Below are positions 1-7,021 of a stretch of DNA of 64,000 nucleotides, piece after piece (positions within the stretch are counted from its first letter, which is position 1; every line of letters begins with the position of its first letter). A program made the translations under genes and the position numbers. The DNA is from JAFGUB01 sp050305515 (GTDB lineage Bacteria > Campylobacterota > Campylobacteria > Campylobacterales > Sulfurimonadaceae), in NCBI GenBank assembly GCA_050305515.1, contig JBNLFL010000005.1, forward strand, positions 1-64,000, written 5' to 3'. Below the pieces are notes generated by a model that saw nothing but the letters and a program-made list of their open reading frames with translations, was not told where the DNA came from and ran no database searches.

Positions 1-77
1 TCAACCGATTCCATTCAGCACTGGGTTACAAGAAACCGATGAATGTCTATCTGGAAGGGATGAAAAAAGTTGTTTAG
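1..77 (+). pseudogene. IS3-family transposase, C-terminal tail (5' end outside window)
   Basis: From base 3 the frame reads NRFHSALGYKKPMNVYLEG and ends with TAG at 75-77. The pattern RFHSALGYKxPxxxY is the usual C-terminal end of the integrase (rve) domain of IS3-family OrfB transposases, just after the catalytic DDE core. Only about 25 residues lie in the window, so it cannot be told whether the copy is intact upstream. Neighbouring DNA is AT-rich and probably acquired. The family call rests on this short motif alone. Confidence 0.7.
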
Positions 78-140
78 GAAATCAGCCGGCGGTAGGAAGA
101 TGAACTCTTAAAAAGTTGTCTTGACAAATGGTGGCAGTAT
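1..140 (+). mobile_element. Right end of an IS3-type insertion sequence (partial)
   Basis: The transposase tail stops at 77. About 40 bases later comes TGTCTTGACAAATGGTGGCA (117-136), which resembles the terminal inverted repeats of many IS3-family elements, which often carry TTGTCAAGACA-like bases. The left end is outside the window, so the inverted repeat and target duplication cannot be checked. The exact right boundary is approximate. Confidence 0.5.
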
Positions 141-356
141 AGCTTCATTGAAATCGAATTTTTCGCTCATCTGTCATTCCTTTAGAATATAAAATTCTAT
201 CGGTCTGACACGAAATTTCTAACGCTCCTTGAATTTTGGATTTCACCAGACACGAAATTGTTTTTGAGACAGTGAACGGGCTCAGAACCGCCACTGAGCT
301 ATTTTATAGATCTCTGTAAGAGATTTGTATCTTTTATATACTAAAATATTAGCTAA
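78..356. other. AT-rich non-coding stretch with small hairpins and a short direct repeat
   Basis: I see no gene here. It holds the presumed IS right end, a direct repeat GACACGAAATT (207-217 and 249-259), a short inverted repeat TAGAAT/ATTCTA (183-199), a hairpin GCTCAG/CTGAGC around 280-300, and an inverted repeat ATCTCT/AGAGAT (310-324) that could weakly terminate the minus-strand gene ending at 357. Confidence 0.4.
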
Positions 357-1457
357 TTATTTTATAAATGTATCGTATAAAAAGTTAGCAATTATAGATA
401 AAATTATAGTAACAGATATTGTAGTAATGGTGTAGTATTGGATTTTTCTTTTCGATTCATTATATTCTTCGTAACCTCTAATTGTTTTCTGAGTTAAGAG
501 TATAAAACTTCTTTTTAAGTAATATTTTTTTATATTCCACAACATTATTAGAAATGTAACACTTATAGACAACAAAGATGCAGTTAGTTTGAATTCCTTT
601 GTGCTTGTGTATGATTTTTTCTTGTTTTCATCTAAATATTTATAAATTATTTTTTTAGCTTCATCTGAACTTATTATTTTTGCACATTCTTCTTTACACT
701 CATTTTTTGAGATTTCATAAGACAAAAATGCATCAATAATGTTTTTTTCTTTTAAATATATTTGATTTACTTTTGATAGCATTAGTATCGAATTTTCACT
801 TAAACCATTGTCCCTTTTATCATAATTAAGATAGCCAAGCATAAGGTAAAGTGTCGATATAATAATAATTGTCTCAATTAAAGAATGAAATAGACTTTCA
901 TTTACTATTTTTTTCCTCATTTTTTGCATAAACGTATCTTGATATATTAAGGTTTGTATATGATCTTTAAACAAATTTAGTACTTCAATTCCCCATGCTT
1001 GATTAGTATGCTCTATATCCAGTATTATAATTGCTTCATTTACATCAAATAAGAGTTCAATTTTCTGATTTTCTATTGTTTGTGCATTTGGAAACTTTAA
1101 GACAATATTCCAGTTCAATACAATGCTTTTTACACTTACATTTCTAGTTTCTAAAAAATTATTTAATTTTTCTATTGTTGTAATTTCTCTTTTTGTTGAA
1201 TCGTCATAAAAAATAGTTAAAGAGAAATAATTCACTGATATGAACTGCTCTTTTTTTGTTTTTGTTTCTAAAAGATAATAAAATTGTTCTACATCATTGT
1301 GCTCAATTTTAAAACTATGATCATCTACTTTGTAGCTTAATTTTTGTTTTTCACCTAAAAAGTTTAAAATGATATCTGCGAAAGTATTTTCTGAAATGTT
1401 TAGACTCACACCTTTATTTTGTTCTTGAGTTGTTTTATTTTTTATTTCTGATCCCAT
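357..1457 (-). CDS. Unknown membrane protein, 366 aa, AT-rich
   Basis: I do not recognise this protein. The first ~185 residues are soluble, rich in Lys, Asn and Ile, and look like alternating strands and helices. Three hydrophobic segments follow: near residues 195-212 (IIIISTLYLMLGYL), 295-315 (LTASLLSISVTFLIMLW) and 343-362 (TTISVTIILSIIANFL). Between the first two lies a hydrophilic loop of about 80 residues with a Cys pair (NECKEECAK). The ATG at 1457 has a good AGGAG site upstream on the minus strand. Codon use is strongly AT-biased, unlike the main genome, consistent with acquisition together with the nearby IS end. It may form an operon with the small ORFs at 1492-1602 and 1623-1911. 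Confidence 0.7.
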   Translation of the reverse strand: MGSEIKNKTTQEQNKGVSLNISENTFADIILNFLGEKQKLSYKVDDHSFKIEHNDVEQFYYLLETKTKKEQFISVNYFSLTIFYDDSTKREITTIEKLNNFLETRNVSVKSIVLNWNIVLKFPNAQTIENQKIELLFDVNEAIIILDIEHTNQAWGIEVLNLFKDHIQTLIYQDTFMQKMRKKIVNESLFHSLIETIIIISTLYLMLGYLNYDKRDNGLSENSILMLSKVNQIYLKEKNIIDAFLSYEISKNECKEECAKIISSDEAKKIIYKYLDENKKKSYTSTKEFKLTASLLSISVTFLIMLWNIKKYYLKRSFILLTQKTIRGYEEYNESKRKIQYYTITTISVTIILSIIANFLYDTFIK

Positions 1458-1491
1458 TTTTATTTTCTCCTGTCAATGTCTTCTGTTTTTT

Positions 1492-1602
1492 TTATGTATC
1501 TTTTTTTATGCTTTTTGTCCACTTTTCATCATTTTTTTCAGCGCTATTGAATTGCTTCGTTATATCATCTACTGGTTTTATGGTTTCAATCATCATATAC
1601 AT
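1492..1602 (-). CDS. Possible small hydrophilic ORF, 36 aa
   Basis: A minus-strand frame with ATG at 1602 encodes a Lys/Asp-rich peptide beginning MYMMIETIKPVDDITK and ending KKDT. An AGGA lies about 10 bases upstream, and its stop is followed within 40 bases by the ribosome site of the 366-aa membrane protein, so the two could be co-transcribed. The frame stays open upstream of the ATG to about 1680 but with no ATG, GTG or TTG that I could place. It could be chance in AT-rich DNA. Confidence 0.3.
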   Translation of the reverse strand: MYMMIETIKPVDDITKQFNSAEKNDEKWTKSIKKDT

Positions 1603-1622
1603 ATATTTTTTACTTCCTGTTC

Positions 1623-1911
1623 TTACTTGTATTCTTTGTATTCCTGATACAGCATGATTAACGCTATAACTACAATTCCTGAAGCAGCTCTACTTACAAG
1701 TGAAATTTCTTTATAACCATGCTTTCACTTTTCTTGCATTGCATTGTAATTTTTCTTCGCAATATGGACACTCTTTCGAATAGTCAGTGTTAGCACTGAG
1801 TATGTAATGATAGAAGATAAGCCAGTCTATGCCAAAGAAATTGACACCCCAAAATATCGGGTAATTGCTGAACAGTAATGGTTTATTTATAATGATTTCT
1901 AAATTTTCCAT
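1623..1911 (-). pseudogene. Broken zinc-ribbon / membrane-anchor small protein (frameshifted)
   Basis: The intact part (1711-1911) encodes 66 residues with a hydrophobic N-terminal half and a half zinc ribbon CPYCEEKLQCNARK, then stops at VKAWL. Just past that point another frame continues as HGYKEISLVSRAASG followed by the hydrophobic stretch IVVIALIMLY and ends at 1623. Zinc ribbons of the type CPYCxxxxxxxAxxCKxCG are common in bacterial small membrane proteins; here the second Cys pair is missing exactly where the frame changes. I infer a small deletion that destroyed the second CxxC and shifted the frame. It could instead be a genuine 66-aa protein. Confidence 0.4.
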
Positions 1912-2248
1912 GTTGGGATTCTAGCACATTTCTTTAGAAGCTTAGTGATTCAATCCAGCTGTGCATAAAAAACTTTCGCCCATTCAAGTTTGAATTGCTA
2001 TGCGTCTGAAGCTTTAATGTAGGCGCCCATTCAAGTTTAAAGTGCAACAGATATAGTGATTTAGAGATAAGGGATAATCGAGTAGAGGTTAGCTGCGATA
2101 GAATAAGTGATTATCCGACCAAAGATAAGGACACTTATGAACTATAATGCAGTTAAAAGTTGATGTGTCTTTTGATCTTTAATGGGCACACTTTGGGCAC
2201 ACTTGGAAAATTGATTGAGGGGAAAGCTTGTAAAATAGGTGATTTAGG
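1912..2248. other. Intergenic region at the tRNA-Leu 3' flank with direct repeats
   Basis: No convincing gene. There is a 15-bp direct repeat CGCCCATTCAAGTTT at 1977-1991 and 2024-2038, and a near-tandem 10-bp repeat GGGCACACTT at 2184-2193 and 2195-2204. The tRNA-Leu gene is on the minus strand, so this region lies at its 3' side, a usual place for integrated islands. An open frame at 2160-2435 runs straight through the tRNA and is not real. Confidence 0.45.
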
Positions 2249-2333
2249 TGGTACCGATGGGCGGACTCGAACCGCCATGCCCAGAGGGCGCCAGATTTTG
2301 AATCTAGTGTGTCTACCATTTCACCACATCGGC
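2249..2333 (-). tRNA. tRNA-Leu (anticodon CAA)
   Basis: On the minus strand the sequence begins GCCGATGTGGTGAAATGG and ends with an encoded CCA (2249-2251). The acceptor stem GCCGATG pairs with CATCGGT (one G-U), the anticodon arm is CTAGA-TTCAAAA-TCTGG giving anticodon CAA, and the T arm reads GGCGGTTCGAGTCCGCC. The variable arm is long, as expected for a class II leucine tRNA. The 3' end faces the AT-rich island at 1-2248. Confidence 0.95.
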
Positions 2334-2489
2334 ATGTGTTTGAAGGGTGAAAGTATAGTGGTAATAATCTTAAACTTGTTTAAATGGCAGTCGAATGAAA
2401 ACAAAAGTGTGAGAAGATCGCAACCTTACATGTAAACAGGTGCGGTAAAGGGTAACTTTTTTTGGACGATATAGTCATTAACAGCAAGA

Positions 2490-2505
2490 TGGAATCAGAT
2501 TTGCT
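2490..2505 (+). promoter_or_regulatory. Sigma-54-type promoter of flgL
   Basis: TGGAATCAGATTTGCT matches the -24/-12 layout TGGCAC-N5-TTGCW with GG and GC at the correct distance (2491-2492 and 2503-2504). The predicted start site is about 2515-2517, leaving a short leader with a strong AGGAGGTGA ribosome site before the ATG at 2534. Late hook and rod genes in Campylobacter and Helicobacter are typically RpoN-dependent, so the placement makes sense. A TTACATGTAA palindrome at 2508-2517 covers the predicted start site. Confidence 0.7.
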
Positions 2506-2533
2506 CGTTACATGTAAAGACAGGAGGTGAATC

Positions 2534-4591
2534 ATGCGAGTCACTAACAGTATGTATTATCGTGACATGTACGGCGATAACAATAAAATTGGAAAAGCAC
2601 TGTTTGATGTCAACAAGCAGATTACATCAACGCATACGATTCAGTACGCATTTGAAGATACGACAGCCTTCATCGATACCATGCGGCTTGACAATGAAAT
2701 GACGACACTGACTCAGGTCAAAAAAAGTACGCAAAGCGGTTACAAGTTCAGTACGCAAACCGACACTGTGCTGGGTGACTTTTCCAAGACGCTTGATTCC
2801 ATCAAAACGAAACTCATCCGCGCGGCCAGCGATGAACACTCCGATGAGAGTATGGAAGCCATTGCCAAAGAGCTGCGCGGTCTTGAAAACCATCTCTACA
2901 CACTCGCCAATACCTCTATTAACGGGCAGTATCTTTTTTCCGGAAGCGAGACGGCGACCAAATCCATTGACTCCAATGGCCGCTATCAGGGTAACGACGC
3001 TGATCTGACCGCTTTTTTGGGTCATGAGATTCAGCAGAAGTACAATATAACCGGAGCCGATCTCTTTTTGGGTGAAGAGAGCAAAACGGCGCGTAAAATC
3101 TCGACCAATGTCAAACAGCTCAACCTCACGGAGCTCTATCCTCATATCATGCAGCAGGGTATTACTGCAACCAATCTTGGCACCGAACAGTACATCACGC
3201 CGGAGAGCACCATACGCGATCTGATGGGAGATGCGGGCACGGTGGTCGATACAACCGAAGCGAAGCACTTTTTCTACATTCAGGGTACACAGCATGACGG
3301 GACGACGTTTAAGTCCAAATACGCGATGCGCGACGATGAGAGCGTTGATGCCCTTCTTGAAAAGATTGCTAATGATTTTGGCGGCAAAAATGTCGTCAAT
3401 GTGACACTCAACAATTATGGACAGATCGAGATTGAAGACCTTATATCAGGCTCGAGCAAGCTTGATTTTCATATGGTGGGTGCAACCGATTTCGGGCGTA
3501 ACGATGATGACAGCAGCGGAGCGGTCGATCCGTCGGAAGATGATGCCAACGTTACCGATATCGACGCCCTCGCTTCAGGCGTGACCGATTTTGAAGATGC
3601 GGCGACCAACGGCAAGCTTTACGTCAAAGAGTTTATGAAAAGCGGTCTTGAAAACAGTGTCGGGCTCGCTACCGAAGGGTTGGTCTATGACCGTGCCGAT
3701 TTTGAAACAAACGGTCAGTTTCTTAACTCCAACGTGACCCAGATACTCAAAGGTTCCAACGCCTTTGCTACGGACAGTACAAAACTCTCCGAAGTCTTCT
3801 CCTCGTTAAACTCTTCGTTACATGTAAGCGGGTCGCGCATTGACGGCAGTGCGTTTTCGATTGATATCAACCTCAACGCTTCTCCGGTAACCGTTACGGG
3901 AGATTACAGCTACGATGTGCTCGATGCTTCGGGCAATACGACGGCTGCAGCCGACATGACTTACCGCCAGCTGATGGATGTCGTCAATATGGCCATGAAT
4001 AACGAAGACCCGAGCTCCAATTACAATCAGGCGATTCTCAATTCCAATAAGAACTCGCAGGTAACACTCTCTTATGACGGCAAAGTGACCTTTGAAGAGC
4101 TTGGTGCTACAAGTACGCAGGCGGGCCTCAGTATTTATGACGTCAACAGTGACAATTATGCGGTGACAACCGGTGCGATGGGTGCATTCAATGCCAATAA
4201 CGCACTCAGCATCCGCGACCCGAAAACCGACTTTTTTGCGCAGCTTGACGAGGTGATTCGCTCAGTCGAAGCGGGACGATTGCGTGCCGATGGTGATGAT
4301 GCCGTTGATCCTCGCAATATCGGTATTCAAAACGCCATTCAGGTCATTGACGATCTGAATATGCATACGAGCCGCATGCAGACGCAGGCCGGTGCACAGT
4401 CGCAAACGCTTCAGTCGGCGATAACCCGCAGCGACATGCTGCTTATCAATACGCAGCAGCTGCGTTCGGAAGTGATCGATACGGATATTGCTGAAGCGAC
4501 GCTGCGTTTTCAGCAGCTGCAGCTCAATTATCAGGCGATGTTCTCCAATATTTCCAAAATATCGCAGCTCTCTCTCGTCAAATATATCTAA
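2534..4591 (+). CDS. flgL: Flagellar hook-associated protein 3 (hook-filament junction)
   Basis: This is FlgL (HAP3), which with FlgK joins the hook to the flagellin filament. At 685 residues it is about twice the enterobacterial length but close to the long FlgL proteins of Campylobacterota, with an expanded central region (about 170-560). The N-terminal helical D0/D1 region starts MRVTNSMYYRDM, and the C-terminal helix contains RSEVIDTDIAEATLRFQQLQ and ends SQLSLVKYI, the flagellin-like D0 end. The ATG follows a very strong AGGAGGTGA. It is transcribed alone: a sigma-54-type promoter lies just upstream and a terminator lies at 4611-4636. A TTACATGTAA site at 3818 inside the gene encodes Leu-His-Val. 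Confidence 0.93.
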   Translation: MRVTNSMYYRDMYGDNNKIGKALFDVNKQITSTHTIQYAFEDTTAFIDTMRLDNEMTTLTQVKKSTQSGYKFSTQTDTVLGDFSKTLDSIKTKLIRAASDEHSDESMEAIAKELRGLENHLYTLANTSINGQYLFSGSETATKSIDSNGRYQGNDADLTAFLGHEIQQKYNITGADLFLGEESKTARKISTNVKQLNLTELYPHIMQQGITATNLGTEQYITPESTIRDLMGDAGTVVDTTEAKHFFYIQGTQHDGTTFKSKYAMRDDESVDALLEKIANDFGGKNVVNVTLNNYGQIEIEDLISGSSKLDFHMVGATDFGRNDDDSSGAVDPSEDDANVTDIDALASGVTDFEDAATNGKLYVKEFMKSGLENSVGLATEGLVYDRADFETNGQFLNSNVTQILKGSNAFATDSTKLSEVFSSLNSSLHVSGSRIDGSAFSIDINLNASPVTVTGDYSYDVLDASGNTTAAADMTYRQLMDVVNMAMNNEDPSSNYNQAILNSNKNSQVTLSYDGKVTFEELGATSTQAGLSIYDVNSDNYAVTTGAMGAFNANNALSIRDPKTDFFAQLDEVIRSVEAGRLRADGDDAVDPRNIGIQNAIQVIDDLNMHTSRMQTQAGAQSQTLQSAITRSDMLLINTQQLRSEVIDTDIAEATLRFQQLQLNYQAMFSNISKISQLSLVKYI

Positions 4592-4610
4592 TACCTTTCT
4601 GAAATGCCAT

Positions 4611-4636
4611 AAAAAGCGCGTCCTTTGCGCTTTTTT
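4611..4636 (+). terminator. Rho-independent terminator of flgL
   Basis: AAAAAGCGC (4611-4619) pairs perfectly with GCGCTTTTT (4627-4635) around a 7-base loop, with the T tract continuing to 4636. The -10 box of the next gene begins three bases after it. Confidence 0.85.
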
Positions 4637-4638
4637 GT

Positions 4639-4644
4639 TATACT
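4639..4644 (+). promoter_or_regulatory. Probable -10 box for ftsK
   Basis: TATACT lies directly after the flgL terminator and about 40 bases before the ftsK start. A TTACATGTAA palindrome (4662-4671) lies between it and the AAGGA ribosome site. No clear -35 is visible, which is common for Campylobacterota sigma-70 promoters. Confidence 0.5.
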
Positions 4645-4686
4645 CTTTTCTTTTTCTTACCTTACATGTAACAAGGATTTTTGATA

Positions 4687-6879
4687 GTGCGCGATGCTCT
4701 TCTTATTACTTTTGCCGGAATTCTTTTTTATCTCGCATTGGCGACGCTGCTGGGCAGTTCGGGGCTGATAGGCTCTTTCGGGTCCGCCTTTGCACAGTTT
4801 AACCACCACACCTTCGGATACCTCTCTTATGTCTACCTTTTTGCCATGATGGCGCCTCTGGTGTACTGGTACCGCAGCCACGACTTTTCCATTCGCAGCA
4901 TTGAGATTATTGTTGCCTCCTTGCTGCTTTTTTTCTCACTGCTGATTTTTCAGGGAATGCTGGTAGAAAATGAATACCGCGGGATCATCGGCGGGAGCTT
5001 TGTAGATTTTCTGAGCCCTTACATCGGGCTTTTCGGTGTCAGCGTTTTCTGGATTATCGCCATGCTTGTGTCGATAGTGATGATTCTTGAGCAGAGCATC
5101 GCAGAGATGGCGGTCTCACTCAGGCAGTTGCTGAACTTTCAGGAAGTGGCACCGGCCAGGAATGAGGAAGCGGTTTTGGAATCGGAAAGCTTTCTCTTTG
5201 AAAACGCTCCTGAAGAGATGGAAGATCCGCTCGATGCTCCGGCGTTTACCCGTGCAGAGAAAAAAGCGCGCAAAACGCCGCCGCAGGTAAAACAGGAACC
5301 CGAGACCCCGCCGCTTCCTGAGGCTGCGGAACCTGTTACGGCGGTAGAAGAGAAACAGACCATCGTATCGCTCTCAAAAAAAGTCAAAGAGAGCAAGCAT
5401 GCGATAGTCGTCGATGAGCTCGAAGAGAACACCAAGCTGCTTGAGCAGATTGAAAAAGGAAAGACCGAACAGCCGAAAAACTTCAAGCTTCCCAAGCTCG
5501 ACTTTTTGCAGGCACCTCCCAAGCAGCGCACTGCGGTGGATGAAGCGGAATTGGACGACAAAATCAAAGACCTCATTGAAAAGCTCGCACACTTCAAGAT
5601 TGAGGGCGATGTGGTGCGCACGTACGCCGGACCGGTTGTTTCGACGTTTGAGTTCAAACCGGCGGCCAATATCAAGGTCTCCAAAATTCTGGGGCTTCAG
5701 GATGATCTGGCCATGGCGCTCAAAGCGGAGACCATACGCATTCAGGCTCCGATTCCGGGCAAGGACGTCGTGGGGATTGAAATTCCCAACCATACGGTCG
5801 AGACCATCTATCTGCGCGAGATCTTTGAGAGCAAACTCTTCAAAGAAGCCAGTTCGCCGCTCACGATTGCACTGGGGAAAGATATTGTCGGAAAACCGTT
5901 CATTACCGATTTGAAAAAGCTGCCGCACGTGCTTATTGCAGGAACGACCGGGAGCGGTAAAAGCGTGGGAATCAACGCAATGATTCTGAGTCTGCTCTAT
6001 CGCAACGCACCCGATCAGCTGCGCCTGTTGATGATTGACCCCAAAATGCTCGAATTTTCGATCTACAACGATATTCCGCATCTGTTGACCCCGGTTATTA
6101 CCAAGGCAAAACAGGCCATTGTCGCGCTCAATAACATGGTTCATGAGATGGAACGCCGTTACCATATGATGAGTGACACCCGCACCAAAAATATCGAAAA
6201 CTACAACGAGAAGGCGAAAAAAGAGGGCTTTGAACCTTTTCCTTATATTGTCGTTATTATTGACGAGCTGGCCGACCTGATGATGACCAGCGGCAAGGAT
6301 GTCGAATACTCCATTGCCCGTCTGGCGCAGATGGCGCGTGCCAGCGGTATTCACCTGATTGTAGCCACGCAGCGCCCGAGTGTCGATGTCGTCACGGGGC
6401 TTATTAAAGCCAACCTTCCTTCACGCATCAGTTACCGTGTGGGACAGCGCGTTGACAGCAAGATCATTCTTGATACTCAGGGTGCCGAATCGCTGCTCGG
6501 ACGCGGAGACATGCTCTTTACACCTCCGGGTGCTACAGGACTGGTACGTCTGCATGCGCCCTGGAGTACCGAAAGCGAGATCGAACAGATCGTTGAGTAC
6601 ATCAAGGCCCAGCGTGCACCGCAATATGACAAAAGCTTCCTATATGAAGAGAATGAACTCTCTCAGGGAAGCAGCAATTCCAATGGTGTGGATGAACCGC
6701 TTGACGAGCTCTTTGAAGAGGCTAAAAACATCGTACTGGCAGAGAAAAAAACCTCTATCAGTTATCTGCAGCGCCGTCTTCAGATTGGGTATAACCGTTC
6801 GGCCCGTATTATTGAGCAGATGGAGCAGCAGGGGATCCTGACAACACCCAATGCAAAAGGCAATCGTGACATTCTATAA
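4687..6879 (+). CDS. ftsK: DNA translocase FtsK
   Basis: FtsK is a membrane-anchored, ATP-driven DNA pump that clears chromosome ends from the division septum and activates Xer recombination at dif. About four hydrophobic segments lie in the first 130 residues, then a short charged linker (about 150-300), then the motor domain with Walker A GTTGSGKSVG near residue 420 and Walker B VVIIDELADLM near 525. The C-terminal winged-helix gamma domain ends KKTSISYLQRRLQIGYNRSA...GIL and would read KOPS-like sequences. There is no ATG near the start. GTG at 4687 is 9 bases after AAGGA (4673-4677) and fits better than the in-frame TTG at 4681. At about 730 aa it has the short linker typical of non-enteric FtsK. 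Confidence 0.95.
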   Translation: MRDALLITFAGILFYLALATLLGSSGLIGSFGSAFAQFNHHTFGYLSYVYLFAMMAPLVYWYRSHDFSIRSIEIIVASLLLFFSLLIFQGMLVENEYRGIIGGSFVDFLSPYIGLFGVSVFWIIAMLVSIVMILEQSIAEMAVSLRQLLNFQEVAPARNEEAVLESESFLFENAPEEMEDPLDAPAFTRAEKKARKTPPQVKQEPETPPLPEAAEPVTAVEEKQTIVSLSKKVKESKHAIVVDELEENTKLLEQIEKGKTEQPKNFKLPKLDFLQAPPKQRTAVDEAELDDKIKDLIEKLAHFKIEGDVVRTYAGPVVSTFEFKPAANIKVSKILGLQDDLAMALKAETIRIQAPIPGKDVVGIEIPNHTVETIYLREIFESKLFKEASSPLTIALGKDIVGKPFITDLKKLPHVLIAGTTGSGKSVGINAMILSLLYRNAPDQLRLLMIDPKMLEFSIYNDIPHLLTPVITKAKQAIVALNNMVHEMERRYHMMSDTRTKNIENYNEKAKKEGFEPFPYIVVIIDELADLMMTSGKDVEYSIARLAQMARASGIHLIVATQRPSVDVVTGLIKANLPSRISYRVGQRVDSKIILDTQGAESLLGRGDMLFTPPGATGLVRLHAPWSTESEIEQIVEYIKAQRAPQYDKSFLYEENELSQGSSNSNGVDEPLDELFEEAKNIVLAEKKTSISYLQRRLQIGYNRSARIIEQMEQQGILTTPNAKGNRDIL

Positions 6880-6985
6880 TGGCTAAAAATGGCAATTTGT
6901 TACAAATATCTACATAAAAATGGATGCTTTTCATTTCTTTGAGTAGATAAGTAACATTGTGGTCGTAGGTCATCAGTGATTAAGT

Positions 6986-6991
6986 TATAAT
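6986..6991 (+). promoter_or_regulatory. Probable -10 box for acnB
   Basis: TATAAT sits about 30 bases upstream of the acnB start in the 140-base gap after ftsK. The following bases TCTTGCG fit a start site around 6998. Confidence 0.6.
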
Positions 6992-7021
6992 CTTGCGAAA
7001 TTTATCAACGCAGGAGTCATG

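Noticed and set aside
1430..1657. Plus-strand ORF of 75 aa rich in Phe
   Set aside because: It is the complement of the 5' part of the minus-strand gene and AT-rich flank, has no ribosome site and only T-rich codons.
2160..2435. Plus-strand ORF of 91 aa
   Set aside because: It runs through the tRNA-Leu gene and has no ribosome site.
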